Part shown: in pieces, positions 26,388 through 37,114 of the stretch
Position numbering within the stretch: the stretch's first letter is position 1
Layout: each line of letters opens with the position of its first letter
Assembly (NCBI RefSeq): GCF_004803475.1
Contig: NZ_SRKY01000001.1
Span: forward strand, 620,001-684,000
Direction of reading: 5' to 3'
Length of the DNA stretch: 64,000 nucleotides
Origin: Aliishimia ponticola
Lineage (GTDB): Bacteria; Pseudomonadota; Alphaproteobacteria; Rhodobacterales; Rhodobacteraceae
Notes under the pieces: generated by a model
What the model was told of the DNA's origin: nothing
The model's database searches: none
Seen by the model: the letters and a program-made list of their open reading frames with translations, nothing else
Program-made: the position numbers and the translations under genes

Positions 26388-28691
26388 TCAGTGCAGTTGG
26401 CGATGCACCGTTTCGGCCAGATCGGTCAACGAGAACGGCTTGGGCAGAAATACCGAATTCGGGATGCGCGACTGTGTCTCGCCAAAACTATCTTCGGCAT
26501 AGCCAGAGACGAACACAACCCGGGTATCGGGCCGCTCTTTCAACGCTTGTTGCACCCAGGATGGGCCATCCATACCCGGCATCACCACATCGGTCACAAA
26601 GACATCGATGCTGAGCGAAGGATCGCTAAGCGTTTCCAGCGCCGCTTCCGCGCTGTCGGCCTCCAACACGGTGTAGCCGCGCATACGCAGCGCGCGGCTG
26701 GCAAAGGCGCGCACGGGGGCTTCGTCTTCTACCAGCAGGATCACGCCTTCGGCATGTGCGGGTGTGACTTTCTGTTCCACCGCGACAACATCGGCTTCGA
26801 CCGTTTCCTCCTGCGCGTCCTGCGCGGGAAGATAGATGGTGAAGGTGGTGCCTTTGCCGACGATACTATCGACGAAAATGAAGCCGCCGGTCTGCTTTAC
26901 GATACCATAGGCAGTCGACAGGCCGAGCCCGGTGCCCTCATCCGTCCGTTTGGTCGTATAGAACGGCTCAAACACCTTTTGCAGCTTGTCGGGCGGGATG
27001 CCGATGCCCTCATCGGACACGGTCACGCAAACATATGTTCCCGCCGCCACAGTGGCATTGTCGCGCACCATCGGCTCCGACAGTTCGGCATATTCGCAGG
27101 TCACGCGGATCTGCCCGCCTTCCGGCATCGCGTCGCGCGCGTTCACCACGAGGTTCATCAGAACCTGTTCCAACTGGCGCTTATCGGCGCGGATCGGCGG
27201 CAGAACCGGATCATAGCTTGTGTGCAACGACACCCGTTCCCCGACAAGACGATTCAGTAGATGCGTCAGATCGGCAAGCGTGTCGCGCATGTCGATTGTC
27301 TTGGGGCGCAGGGTCTGCTTGCGCGAGAAGGCGAGCAACTGGCTGACCAGCGCCGCCGCGCGGTTGGCGTTCTGGTTGATTTGAACCAGATCGGCGTAAT
27401 CGGGATCGCCTTGGTCATGGCGCAGCAACAGAAGGTCACAATGGCCGGAAATCGCGGTGAGCAGGTTGTTGAAATCATGGGCGACGCCGCCCGCCAATTG
27501 CCCGATCGCCTGCATCTTCTGGCTTTGTACGAATTGCGCCTCAAGCGTTTTCAACTCGGTCGCATCGTTAAGAACGGCAATCAGCGCAGGACCATCGGCG
27601 GTGTCGACCGGGGTCAACGTCACCTGCACGAACACCTCTTTATCCGCGCGCCGCAGCCGCAGAAATTCGGAGTTCTGCCCGGCACGGCGATCCAAGGTAT
27701 CGCGCAGCCAATCGCGAATGGACCGGCCAAGCCCCTCCATCAGATCCGACAGCAGCACGCCGGAGCGCAATTCATCGCCCAACAAAAACTTGGCGGACGA
27801 ATTGTAAGTCAGGACATCGCCACTGGGCGACACGCGCAGCAATGGTACGGGCAGTTCTTCGATCGCCTGCCAACCTTCCGTGTGCTGCGGGTTGTCTATG
27901 GGCAGGAAATAGAGCGCCCGGCGCCCTGCCCCCGCATCGATTTCACAAGGCGTAACCGTGACACGGCCCGTATCGGTCGAGATATCCGTCGGAACGCCCT
28001 GGCGCATATTCGGGTCCAGCAAAACACGGTCCAGCGATTTGACACGTCGCCCGATCAGCGCGCGCGCCGCCTCGTTCATGGACAAGATCGCGTCATTGCG
28101 CCCCAGCATCAGCATCGGCAATTGCGGCGCGGCAGAGCGTGTGGCCACGGCCTTTTCCTGCAAATCCTCAAGCCGCCAAACAAGGCGATTATCGCTCATC
28201 CGATGCACGGACAGGCGAACATGCCCCTTGCGCGTCACGATCTCTTCCCGGGCGGCACCCGCATCAGAGACCGCGCCCTGCAACCGGTTGAGGATCGGCG
28301 ACGGGTTCGCGAATATCTGCTTCAACGTGCCGCCCAGCGTGTCACTGACCCGGCCATCGCAGCGCACGCGCGCTGCACGGTTTGTAAACAGAACAACGCC
28401 ATCCTCATCCGTAATGAAGCTTGGCAGCACGTCTTCGGATATGAAATTCGCAAGCGACGTTTCTTCGACCCGGTCCGACAGGTCGATGCGCCACCACAGA
28501 ATGACAAACACGCCAAGCAGCGCGACAAGAACACTGGCCGACGTGATAATACCGATACGCGGCAATCCCGCAGGCGCGAGAAACGCTATCGCGACCATCG
28601 CAACGGTCGCCAACATAAGGCCGCGACGCCTGGACCGCGCATGACGCGCCAGATCCAGAAGGTGTTTTCCGCGACCAGCAACGAGTTGCAT
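26388..28691 (-). CDS. cckA: CckA hybrid histidine kinase
   Basis: Membrane-bound hybrid kinase at the top of the CckA-ChpT-CtrA phosphorelay, which in Rhodobacterales governs motility, gene transfer agents and quorum-linked behaviour. The 767-aa product has two membrane spans (about 25-42 and 46-66), a PAS-rich region (about 80-385), phospho-acceptor His405 in GGVAHDFNNLLTAI, N-box NLVVNARDAMP, G-boxes DEGIGIPP and GTGLGLST, then a C-terminal receiver with phospho-Asp701 in VFVTDVVMPGMDGP. I prefer the ATG at 28691, preceded by GGGGACAGG, over an upstream GTG. A full TTAA-N7-TTAA site lies about 50 bp before the start. Confidence 0.93.
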   Translation of the reverse strand: MQLVAGRGKHLLDLARHARSRRRGLMLATVAMVAIAFLAPAGLPRIGIITSASVLVALLGVFVILWWRIDLSDRVEETSLANFISEDVLPSFITDEDGVVLFTNRAARVRCDGRVSDTLGGTLKQIFANPSPILNRLQGAVSDAGAAREEIVTRKGHVRLSVHRMSDNRLVWRLEDLQEKAVATRSAAPQLPMLMLGRNDAILSMNEAARALIGRRVKSLDRVLLDPNMRQGVPTDISTDTGRVTVTPCEIDAGAGRRALYFLPIDNPQHTEGWQAIEELPVPLLRVSPSGDVLTYNSSAKFLLGDELRSGVLLSDLMEGLGRSIRDWLRDTLDRRAGQNSEFLRLRRADKEVFVQVTLTPVDTADGPALIAVLNDATELKTLEAQFVQSQKMQAIGQLAGGVAHDFNNLLTAISGHCDLLLLRHDQGDPDYADLVQINQNANRAAALVSQLLAFSRKQTLRPKTIDMRDTLADLTHLLNRLVGERVSLHTSYDPVLPPIRADKRQLEQVLMNLVVNARDAMPEGGQIRVTCEYAELSEPMVRDNATVAAGTYVCVTVSDEGIGIPPDKLQKVFEPFYTTKRTDEGTGLGLSTAYGIVKQTGGFIFVDSIVGKGTTFTIYLPAQDAQEETVEADVVAVEQKVTPAHAEGVILLVEDEAPVRAFASRALRMRGYTVLEADSAEAALETLSDPSLSIDVFVTDVVMPGMDGPSWVQQALKERPDTRVVFVSGYAEDSFGETQSRIPNSVFLPKPFSLTDLAETVHRQLH

Positions 28692-28739
28692 ACCTGTCCC
28701 CACGTTGATTCGTTGTCACGTATTACGCGCCGCGTTTGG

Positions 28740-28754
28740 TTAATTCCTACTTAA
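28740..28754. promoter_or_regulatory. CtrA box upstream of cckA
   Basis: TTAA-TTCCTAC-TTAA, exactly the CtrA full-site spacing (TTAA-N7-TTAA), within the nearly symmetric GGTTAATTCCTACTTAACC. It lies in the 102-bp gap between cckA and the rsmB-like gene, 48 bp before the cckA ATG. It predicts feedback of CtrA on its own upstream kinase. Confidence 0.75.
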
Positions 28755-28793
28755 CCTGCGACACGCTAACGCAGAATAACCAATCATGGGTCA

Positions 28794-29981
28794 CTAGTCG
28801 AATGCGTTCTCCCGCATAAATTGAACCAGATAGAAGCCATCTCCGTCTGGCGTCACGGTCCAATGGTGCTCTTGATGCACAGCCCACCCATCGAAATTGG
28901 CAAGAAACCAATCCTTTTGGACCTCGTTTTCCTCGGCAAGGATCGAACAGGTCGCATAACAGATGCGCCCCTGCGCAGAAGCAAGCGGCACAGTTTGCAT
29001 CAATACATCACGTTGGATCGCTTGAAGTTCGGCCAGACGTTCCCGCGTCAATCGCCACTTGGCATCTGGCGCACGCCGCCATGACCCGGAACCGGAACAT
29101 GGCGCATCGATCAGAATGATATCAAAGCCCGCCGGTTTCAAATGCGCCCGGTCGCGCATGATCCGCACTTGCGCGCCAGCACGCTCCGCCCGTTGCGGAA
29201 GATCCTTCATCCGCCCGGCATCAATATCATGCGCGGTCACGACCTTGCCAGAGCGTGCCGCCAGCGCGAGGGTCTTGCCCCCACCGCCGGCGCAGAAATC
29301 CAGGATGTGATCCGACCGGGACAAATCCAGCGCTTCGACGACGGCTTGGCTGGAGGCGTCCTGCATCTCGAACAGGCCCTCTTGGAATTCCGGCAAATTG
29401 GTCAGGCCACCGCGATCCTGAACCAGCGTCAACGCGGCCTCCGCCAGAGGGTTCTCCCGCAGGTCGACCCCGGCGCGGGTCAACCGATCCATCAGCGCGG
29501 GCCGCGTCGTCTTTTGCAGGTTCGTCCGCAGCGTGATCGGCCCGCGATGAGACAGCGCACGCGCTTGCTGCAGAGCTACGTCATGGCCCATCGCGTTGGA
29601 AAGGCTTTCAAAAATCCACGCGGGCATATCGGGATCGTCCGATGGCGGTGCCGTGATGGCTGCGCGTTCCTCGTCCGTCAGCGGGTGCGGGGCGTGTCTT
29701 TCGCCGGTGAACACCGTGTCGAGAGGAATTTCCTGCGCCACGCAGGCGCCAATCATCAGCGAACGCCCCGAAGCGCCGCATGAGGTTTGGCCCGCAATCG
29801 ATTGAAAAGACGACAGGTTTCTGATCGAGTGGTAGACGTGATCGCGCACCGCCGCACGGTCCTTGGACCCGGCGAACCGGCTGCGCCGTGCCCAGCTGGT
29901 CAAGGCCTTTTCGGCCGCGGCGCCACCTACGATCTCATCGAGAACCTCGATGGCCGCCGCAATCCTCGCTTCCGGACGCAT
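28794..29981 (-). CDS. RsmB/NOP-family rRNA (cytosine-5) methyltransferase
   Basis: A 395-aa SAM-dependent RNA m5C methyltransferase of the NOP2/Sun/RsmB family, probably acting on 16S rRNA. The SAM loop is LDFCAGGGGKTLALAA. The catalytic cysteines are in DAPCSGSGSWRRAPDAKW (motif IV) and CYATCSILAEENE (motif VI). The N-terminal part (about residues 1-130) is an RNA-binding extension without a clear NusB domain, the short form frequent in alphaproteobacteria. It starts one base after the guaB stop (TGATATG), so it is coupled to guaB. The exact rRNA position is not deducible. Confidence 0.9.
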   Translation of the reverse strand: MRPEARIAAAIEVLDEIVGGAAAEKALTSWARRSRFAGSKDRAAVRDHVYHSIRNLSSFQSIAGQTSCGASGRSLMIGACVAQEIPLDTVFTGERHAPHPLTDEERAAITAPPSDDPDMPAWIFESLSNAMGHDVALQQARALSHRGPITLRTNLQKTTRPALMDRLTRAGVDLRENPLAEAALTLVQDRGGLTNLPEFQEGLFEMQDASSQAVVEALDLSRSDHILDFCAGGGGKTLALAARSGKVVTAHDIDAGRMKDLPQRAERAGAQVRIMRDRAHLKPAGFDIILIDAPCSGSGSWRRAPDAKWRLTRERLAELQAIQRDVLMQTVPLASAQGRICYATCSILAEENEVQKDWFLANFDGWAVHQEHHWTVTPDGDGFYLVQFMRENAFD

Positions 29982-29982
29982 A

Positions 29983-31539
<1,557 letters not shown>

Positions 31540-31559
31540 TCAAAATCGGAGGTCAGACC

Positions 31560-32513
31560 ATGTCCAACAGCTATGATTCCGGGCGGCTTGACCTTCCATT
31601 TGTCGGCATCGCCACCTTCGGCAAGCGCCCCTATCAGCCCGATTGGTCTGCCCTGGACGCCGATATCGCCATTCTGGGCGCGCCTTTCGATTTCGGCACC
31701 CAGTGGCGGTCCGGGGCCCGGTTCGGGCCGCGCGCGGTGCGGGAGGCGTCGACCCTGTTCAGTTTTGGCCACGCTGGCGCCTATGACCACGAAGATGATG
31801 CGATCTACCTGCCCGGTTCAGTCAAGATCGTGGATATGGGGGACGCCGATATCGTTCACACCGACACCGAAAAAAGCCACGCCAATATCGAAACCGGTGT
31901 GCGCGCCGCCCTCGCCGCCAAAGCGTTGCCGGTGGTGATTGGCGGCGACCACTCGATCAACATCCCCTGCTTGCGCGCCTTTGATGACCAAGGCGCCATT
32001 CACGTGGTGCAAATCGACGCGCATCTGGATTTCGTGGATGAACGGCACGGTGTGCGGCACGGCCACGGGAACCCGATGCGCCGCGCTGCGGAACATGGCT
32101 ATGTGACGGGACTGACGCAGATCGGCATTCGCAACGTGTCCTCCACCGCGCGCGAAGGGTACGAGGATGCCCGCGCGATGGGGTCGGATATCCTGTCTGT
32201 GCGGCAAGCCCGCGCGCTTGGCCCCGCAGCGACGATTACACGGATTCCCATGGGCGCGCGAGTCTATGTCACCATCGATATCGACGCCTTCTGCCCCTCC
32301 ATCGCACCGGGCACCGGCACACCGTCTCATGGCGGGTTCCTCTATTACGACGTGCTGGAAATGCTACAGGACCTCGCCAAGCGGCACGAGATCGTCGGCG
32401 TCGATCTGGTTGAGGTCGCGCCGGATTACGACCCGACCGGCTCCACCGCGATCCTTGCTGCGCAGATTTTGCTGAATTTCCTCGGTTTCATCTTCCACGA
32501 ACGACAGAAGTGA
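31560..32513 (+). CDS. speB: Agmatinase (ureohydrolase family)
   Basis: A 317-aa Mn-dependent ureohydrolase. The metal ligands stand in GGDHSIN, DAHLDF and DIDAFCPSIAPGTGTP, the arginase/agmatinase set, and the GTGTPSHGG loop is typical of agmatinase-type enzymes. The presumed reaction is agmatine to putrescine plus urea, though proclavaminate amidino hydrolase or guanidino-acid hydrolases share these motifs. Ribosome site CGGAGGTC. Monocistronic or leading into the RACo gene 88 bp downstream; no terminator is obvious between them. Normal length. Confidence 0.9.
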   Translation: MSNSYDSGRLDLPFVGIATFGKRPYQPDWSALDADIAILGAPFDFGTQWRSGARFGPRAVREASTLFSFGHAGAYDHEDDAIYLPGSVKIVDMGDADIVHTDTEKSHANIETGVRAALAAKALPVVIGGDHSINIPCLRAFDDQGAIHVVQIDAHLDFVDERHGVRHGHGNPMRRAAEHGYVTGLTQIGIRNVSSTAREGYEDARAMGSDILSVRQARALGPAATITRIPMGARVYVTIDIDAFCPSIAPGTGTPSHGGFLYYDVLEMLQDLAKRHEIVGVDLVEVAPDYDPTGSTAILAAQILLNFLGFIFHERQK

Positions 32514-32601
32514 CGCGCGCGGGCTGCATTTTGCCGCCATTCAGCTTTCGCTTTGCCGCCAAGAGCCTATGTTGCCGGAAATGCCAAGCTCAGGGACGCG
32601 C

Positions 32602-34653
32602 ATGGAACACGATCCTCTCGTCATTTTCACCCCTTCCGGAAAACGCGGGCGCTTTCCCGTCGGCACACCGATCCTGACCGCCGCGCGCCAGCTTGGCGTC
32701 GATCTGGATTCCGTCTGCGGGGGGCGCGGCATCTGTTCGAAATGTCAGATCACCCCATCCTATGGCGAGTTTTCCAAGCATGGCGTGACCGTGGCCGAAG
32801 ACGCGCTGTCCGAATGGAACGCGGTCGAACAGCGTTACAAGGACAAGCGCGGCTTGAAGGACGGGCGCCGCCTTGGCTGTCAGGCGACCGTACTGAAAGA
32901 CATCGTGATTGATGTGCCGCCAGAAAGCCAGGTGCACAAACAGGTCGTGCGCAAGGCCGCGACGGCCCGTGCGATCACCATGGATCCGGCCACGCGGTTG
33001 TATTTCGTCACCGTGCAGGAACCCGATATGCACGAGCCCACCGGCGATCTGGAGCGGCTGAAGTCAGCCCTGTCAGAACAGTGGGAAATCAACGGGTTGA
33101 TCTGCGATCCTCATGTTCTGCGTAAACTGCAGCCGGTGCTGCGCAAAGGCAAGTGGCAGGTGACCGTCGCGCTGAACAAGGGTCACGCCGACGACACCCA
33201 TCGTCTGGTCGAGATCTGGCCGGGCCTGCACGAGGGCGGGCTTTACGGGCTTGCCATCGACCTTGGTTCAACCACCATCGCCGCGCATCTGTGCGATCTG
33301 GTGAGTGGCGAGGTCATCGCCTCCGCCGGTGTGATGAACCCACAAATCCGCTTTGGCGAAGACCTGATGAGCCGGGTCAGCTACGCCATGATGAACCCCG
33401 GCGGCGATCTGGAAATGACCAGCGCGGTGCGGGACGCGATCAACACCCTGGCCCGCGACATCGCGCGCGAGGCGGATATCTCGCCGGAATTAATCCTCGA
33501 AGCCGTTTTCGTCTGCAACCCGGTCATGCACCATCTGCTCTTGGGCATCGACCCGGTGGAATTGGGCCAAGCCCCCTTCGCGCTCGCGACCTCCGGCGCG
33601 CTGTACCTGGGTGCCCGCGATCTTGATCTGGATGCGCTCAATTCCGGTGCGCGCATCTATATCCTGCCCTGCATTGCCGGGCATGTCGGGGCGGATGCCG
33701 CTGCCGTCGCGCTGTCCGAAGAACCGGGCAAATCCGAAGACCTTGTGCTGGTGGTCGATGTGGGCACCAATGCGGAAATCCTGTTGGGCGACACATCCCG
33801 CGTGCTGGCCTGTTCCTCGCCGACCGGACCCGCCTTCGAGGGCGCGCAGATCAGTTCCGGTCAGCGGGCCGCGCCCGGCGCCATCGAACGGATCGAGATC
33901 GACCCGGACACCAAAGAGCCGCGCTTCCGCGTGATCGGCTGCGAGCTTTGGTCAGATACGCCGGGTTTCGTGCAGGAAACAGCTGTGACCGGTATTACGG
34001 GCATCTGCGGCTCTGGCATTATCGAAGCGGTTGCGGAAATGCGCATGGCGGGGATCCTGGACGCGGCGGGCCTGATCGGCAGCGCCGCGCAAACCGGAAC
34101 AGACCGGTGCACGCCGCAAGGCCGGACGCATGAATATGTGATCCACGACGCCAGCTCCGATGGCGGACCGCGCATCACCGTCACCCAAGGTGATATTCGC
34201 GCGATCCAGCTTGCGAAATCGGCGCTCTATGCGGGCGCGCGTCTGTTGATGGACGAACGCGGGGTGGATCATGTGGACCGCGTGGTTCTGGCCGGTGCCT
34301 TCGGAGCGCATATCTCGCCGAAACATGCGATGGTCCTGGGGATGATCCCGGATGTGCCGCTGGACAAGGTCACCAGTGCTGGCAATGCGGCGGGCACCGG
34401 GGCGCGGATCGCCCTGTGCAATGCCGCCGCGCGGGCGCAGATCGAAGAAACGGTCACGCAGATCACCAAGGTCGAAACCGCGATCGAGCCTCGGTTCCAA
34501 GAGCATTTCATCAACGCCTCGGCCATTCCGAACGCGGTCGATCCGTTTCCACATCTGGCACAGGTCGTGGCCTTGCCCGATGTCAGCTTCAACAGCGGAA
34601 GTGGCGGCGATGCAGGTGCCAGTGGGGGCCGCCGACGTCGCAGACGTGGCTGA
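32602..34653 (+). CDS. Corrinoid activation protein (RACo/RamA-like, DUF4445)
   Basis: An ATP-dependent reductive activator that rescues oxidised cob(II)amide of corrinoid methyl-transfer proteins. The N-terminal [2Fe-2S] ferredoxin domain has Cys39, 45, 48 and 93 (SVCGGRGICSKC ... RRLGC). A linker follows, then the ASKHA-type ATPase/DUF4445 half with GLAIDLGSTTIAAHL, VLVVDVGTNAEILLG and VLAGAFGAHI. Of three possible starts I prefer the ATG at 32602 (683 aa), preceded by CAGGGACG. The C-terminus ends in a glycine-rich linker and six consecutive arginines, unusual for the family. The likely client is the corrinoid protein encoded at 59.6 kb; in roseobacters such a protein is thought to reactivate a split methionine synthase. 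Confidence 0.9.
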   Translation: MEHDPLVIFTPSGKRGRFPVGTPILTAARQLGVDLDSVCGGRGICSKCQITPSYGEFSKHGVTVAEDALSEWNAVEQRYKDKRGLKDGRRLGCQATVLKDIVIDVPPESQVHKQVVRKAATARAITMDPATRLYFVTVQEPDMHEPTGDLERLKSALSEQWEINGLICDPHVLRKLQPVLRKGKWQVTVALNKGHADDTHRLVEIWPGLHEGGLYGLAIDLGSTTIAAHLCDLVSGEVIASAGVMNPQIRFGEDLMSRVSYAMMNPGGDLEMTSAVRDAINTLARDIAREADISPELILEAVFVCNPVMHHLLLGIDPVELGQAPFALATSGALYLGARDLDLDALNSGARIYILPCIAGHVGADAAAVALSEEPGKSEDLVLVVDVGTNAEILLGDTSRVLACSSPTGPAFEGAQISSGQRAAPGAIERIEIDPDTKEPRFRVIGCELWSDTPGFVQETAVTGITGICGSGIIEAVAEMRMAGILDAAGLIGSAAQTGTDRCTPQGRTHEYVIHDASSDGGPRITVTQGDIRAIQLAKSALYAGARLLMDERGVDHVDRVVLAGAFGAHISPKHAMVLGMIPDVPLDKVTSAGNAAGTGARIALCNAAARAQIEETVTQITKVETAIEPRFQEHFINASAIPNAVDPFPHLAQVVALPDVSFNSGSGGDAGASGGRRRRRRG

Positions 34654-34659
34654 AACGGC

Positions 34660-35208
34660 TCAAAACAGCTCCAGATCGTTGCCAACCGGCGCGGCGGCCG
34701 GTTTCGGCGGCGCCACGGGTTCGGGCGGCGTTTCCGTCAGCAAACGCATATTGACCCGTCCGGTCGCGCCCCAGAACCGCAAGGCACGCGCTGATGTTCC
34801 GCCAACGGATGAATTGATACAGGCGATATTTTCCTGCTTCAGGAAATCGAAGGCAAACCGTGCATTGTCTTCCCCGATCTGAGTCGCCGTCTCCAGCATC
34901 TGCGCACCGCCAAAGACCTTGGCCTTCAGGTTTTCACGTCGCCCGCCATTCTTGATGATCGCGTTGATCAGAACTTCCATCTCGGCCACGCCCGCCATGT
35001 CATAGCCGGAGCCGCTGCCGATTTTCTGCCCGGCCAGCAAAAGATGGTTCATCCCGCCCACGCCCACAGTGTCATCCCACAGACAACACGCCACGCAAGA
35101 CCCCAGCAAGGTCGAGATGATTGTATCGGGATCATCGGTGATGGCATGTTCGCCCTGAACGATCAGTTTCGTTTGCCCGGCGGGTGCGATTCCGGTAAGT
35201 GAGGTCAT
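34660..35208 (-). CDS. cheD: CheD chemoreceptor glutamine deamidase
   Basis: A 182-aa protein converting specific glutamines of chemoreceptors to glutamates. The catalytic cysteine is in STLLGSCVACCLWD, the histidine in GGMNHLLLAG, and the conserved threonine/serine region follows (SVGGTSARALRFW). It begins 3 bp after the cheB stop, so cheB and cheD form a unit. No cheA, cheW, cheR, cheY or receptor is in the window; the pair is detached from a main chemotaxis cluster or acts on receptors encoded elsewhere. Confidence 0.93.
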   Translation of the reverse strand: MTSLTGIAPAGQTKLIVQGEHAITDDPDTIISTLLGSCVACCLWDDTVGVGGMNHLLLAGQKIGSGSGYDMAGVAEMEVLINAIIKNGGRRENLKAKVFGGAQMLETATQIGEDNARFAFDFLKQENIACINSSVGGTSARALRFWGATGRVNMRLLTETPPEPVAPPKPAAAPVGNDLELF

Positions 35209-35211
35209 TCG

Positions 35212-36354
35212 CTATATCCTTCCGGCTGATTGCGCTTTCATACGGCTGGCGATGCGTTGTCCGATCTCATCGGGAGAAAGCGCCAAATCCGCCGCCCCCA
35301 ATTCATATGCGGCGCGCGGCATTCCGTAGACGACGCTGGTGGATTCGTTCTGTGTCATCGTGAAAAAACCTGCCTTCCTCAGTGCCAGTAGCCCGCGCGC
35401 GCCATCGTCGCCCATGCCGGTCATCACTGCCGCCGCACCCGATAGCCCCGCATCGGCTGCCGAGAGGAACAAATCGTCGACCGAAGGCCGGTACAAAACC
35501 TCGGCAGAGGGCGCGGCCAAAGCACAGGTGATCGTCCCGTCAGTGCGGCGGATCAACCGGGTGGACACGTCTTTACCGATGGCAATCACCGCCTGGCCGG
35601 GTTCCAGCGCCATCCCGTCCTGGGCAAGGGTGAAGCGGCGGCGATAGTTTTCATTCAGACGGCGCGTGAAACTGCGCAGGAAATTTTCCGGCATATGTTG
35701 CGCCAACACGATGGGGCACGCGATTTCATCGACCTCGCGCAGCACCCGTTCCAACGCCGTGACACCGCCGGTCGAGGCCCCGATCAGGATCACGTCACCG
35801 CGCCATTGCGCTTCGGGCGGTGGCACCAGTTCTTTGCGCGCGATGCGGCGGCCTGCTGCGCCCGGCTGAACCCGTGTATGCGCTGCCTGCAATACCCGTT
35901 CGCAAATCTGCACGGCAACATTCGGCGCGAAGGCAGAGCGCGGCTTTTCGATGCAATCCACCGCGCCCAGCGACAATGCCTCAATCGCCTCGCGGCTGCC
36001 CGCCTCTGTCAGGGCAGACACCATGACCACAGGAAGCGGATGATGGATCATCAGGCGCGACAGGAATTCCAGCCCGCTCATGCCCGGCATATTAACATCC
36101 AGCGTCATCACATCGACCTGCAGGTGATCCAGCATCCTGCGCGCTTCCGAGGCGCAACTCGCCTCTCCCACGACCTCAAGCCGTTCATCCTGTTCCAGCA
36201 CGAAGCGCAACCAGCGCCGGATGCTGCGGGAGTCATCGACGATCATAACGCGGGTGGGCATATGCTGTATCGGACCACCATCCATTCGTGCCAAATCCCG
36301 TCCCTCAGTGCCGAAGCCGTCTCGCGCCGTGTCTAGACCGGCGTTCTTCAACAT
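35212..36354 (-). CDS. cheB: CheB receptor methylesterase/response regulator
   Basis: An N-terminal receiver (RVMIVDDSRSIRRW; phospho-Asp in MTLDVNMPGMSG) is joined by a linker to the C-terminal methylesterase, whose triad is the serine in GASTGG, the histidine in AQHMPENF and the aspartate in MTGMGDDGA. It demethylates or deamidates chemoreceptor glutamates for adaptation. The frame is open from 36354 (380 aa), but the first 31 residues are not family-like; the ATG at 36261 (MPTRVMIVDDS) would give the usual N-terminus. None of the candidate starts has a strong ribosome site. It is the first gene of cheB-cheD. Confidence 0.93.
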   Translation of the reverse strand: MLKNAGLDTARDGFGTEGRDLARMDGGPIQHMPTRVMIVDDSRSIRRWLRFVLEQDERLEVVGEASCASEARRMLDHLQVDVMTLDVNMPGMSGLEFLSRLMIHHPLPVVMVSALTEAGSREAIEALSLGAVDCIEKPRSAFAPNVAVQICERVLQAAHTRVQPGAAGRRIARKELVPPPEAQWRGDVILIGASTGGVTALERVLREVDEIACPIVLAQHMPENFLRSFTRRLNENYRRRFTLAQDGMALEPGQAVIAIGKDVSTRLIRRTDGTITCALAAPSAEVLYRPSVDDLFLSAADAGLSGAAAVMTGMGDDGARGLLALRKAGFFTMTQNESTSVVYGMPRAAYELGAADLALSPDEIGQRIASRMKAQSAGRI

Positions 36355-36527
36355 GGTGTTAATGCGTCCATGGATTTTTCCTTCAATAAGCTAGATCAGA
36401 CAACAAGACGGCGCGGCCCATACCGGGGTGTGAAACCGGCGCGCCGGACAAGTTGCGCCTTTACACTCGGACGGCGGGACACGAGGTTGCGCGGCGACAT
36501 GACGGAACGTGGACAGGACGTGGATAG

Positions 36528-37019
36528 GTGATGATTTTCGAACCAGATGGCTCCAACACGCGGGATTTGCGCGATTGTTTTGCGCGGTTCACGACCGGCG
36601 TCACCATTGTCACCTGCCCTTCGGAACACGGCCCCGTTGGCATGACCGCAAACAGCTTTTCGTCGATCTCTCTCGATCCACCGCTGGTCTTGTGGGCCGC
36701 CTCGCGCAAATCGCGCCGGTTCGCGGCCTTTGACGCGGCGCCGAAATTTGCCATTCATGTGCTATCGGCAGCGCAAAAAGACCTGTGCGATCTGTTCGCC
36801 AAGGATGGCTTTGCGCTGCGCGACATCGCCCATGACACGAACGCGGCAGGCGTGCCTTTGCTGGCCGATTGTCTGGCCTGTTTCGAATGCACCCGGACCG
36901 ATATTCACCCTGCCGGCGATCACGCGCTGATCCTGGGCAAAGTCACCCGTGCGCGCTGGCAAAAAGGGGACGCGCTGGCCTTCTTCGCCAGCGAATTCAC
37001 CACCGTCGCCCAGCCCTAG
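36528..37019 (+). CDS. Flavin reductase-like FMN-binding protein
   Basis: A 163-aa protein of the flavin reductase/HpaC family (split barrel binding FMN). Typical segments are RDCFARFTTGVTIVTCP, VGMTANSFSSISLDPPLVLW and FAIHVLSAAQKDLCDLFA, then DHALILGKVTRAR. Such proteins reduce free FMN or FAD with NAD(P)H for a partner monooxygenase, or are a FMN-bound oxidoreductase on their own. No partner monooxygenase lies next to it; the FAD enzyme at 47.6 kb binds its own cofactor. A second ATG one codon later is equally possible. It is divergent from cheB. Confidence 0.88.
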   Translation: MMIFEPDGSNTRDLRDCFARFTTGVTIVTCPSEHGPVGMTANSFSSISLDPPLVLWAASRKSRRFAAFDAAPKFAIHVLSAAQKDLCDLFAKDGFALRDIAHDTNAAGVPLLADCLACFECTRTDIHPAGDHALILGKVTRARWQKGDALAFFASEFTTVAQP

Positions 37020-37114
37020 GCACCGGGCGCGCGTCACTGGGCGCCGGACGATCAATTGACGGCGCCACCAAAGCCGTGCAACAGCTTGTTTGGGTGTGAA
37101 ATCAGGATCAACAG

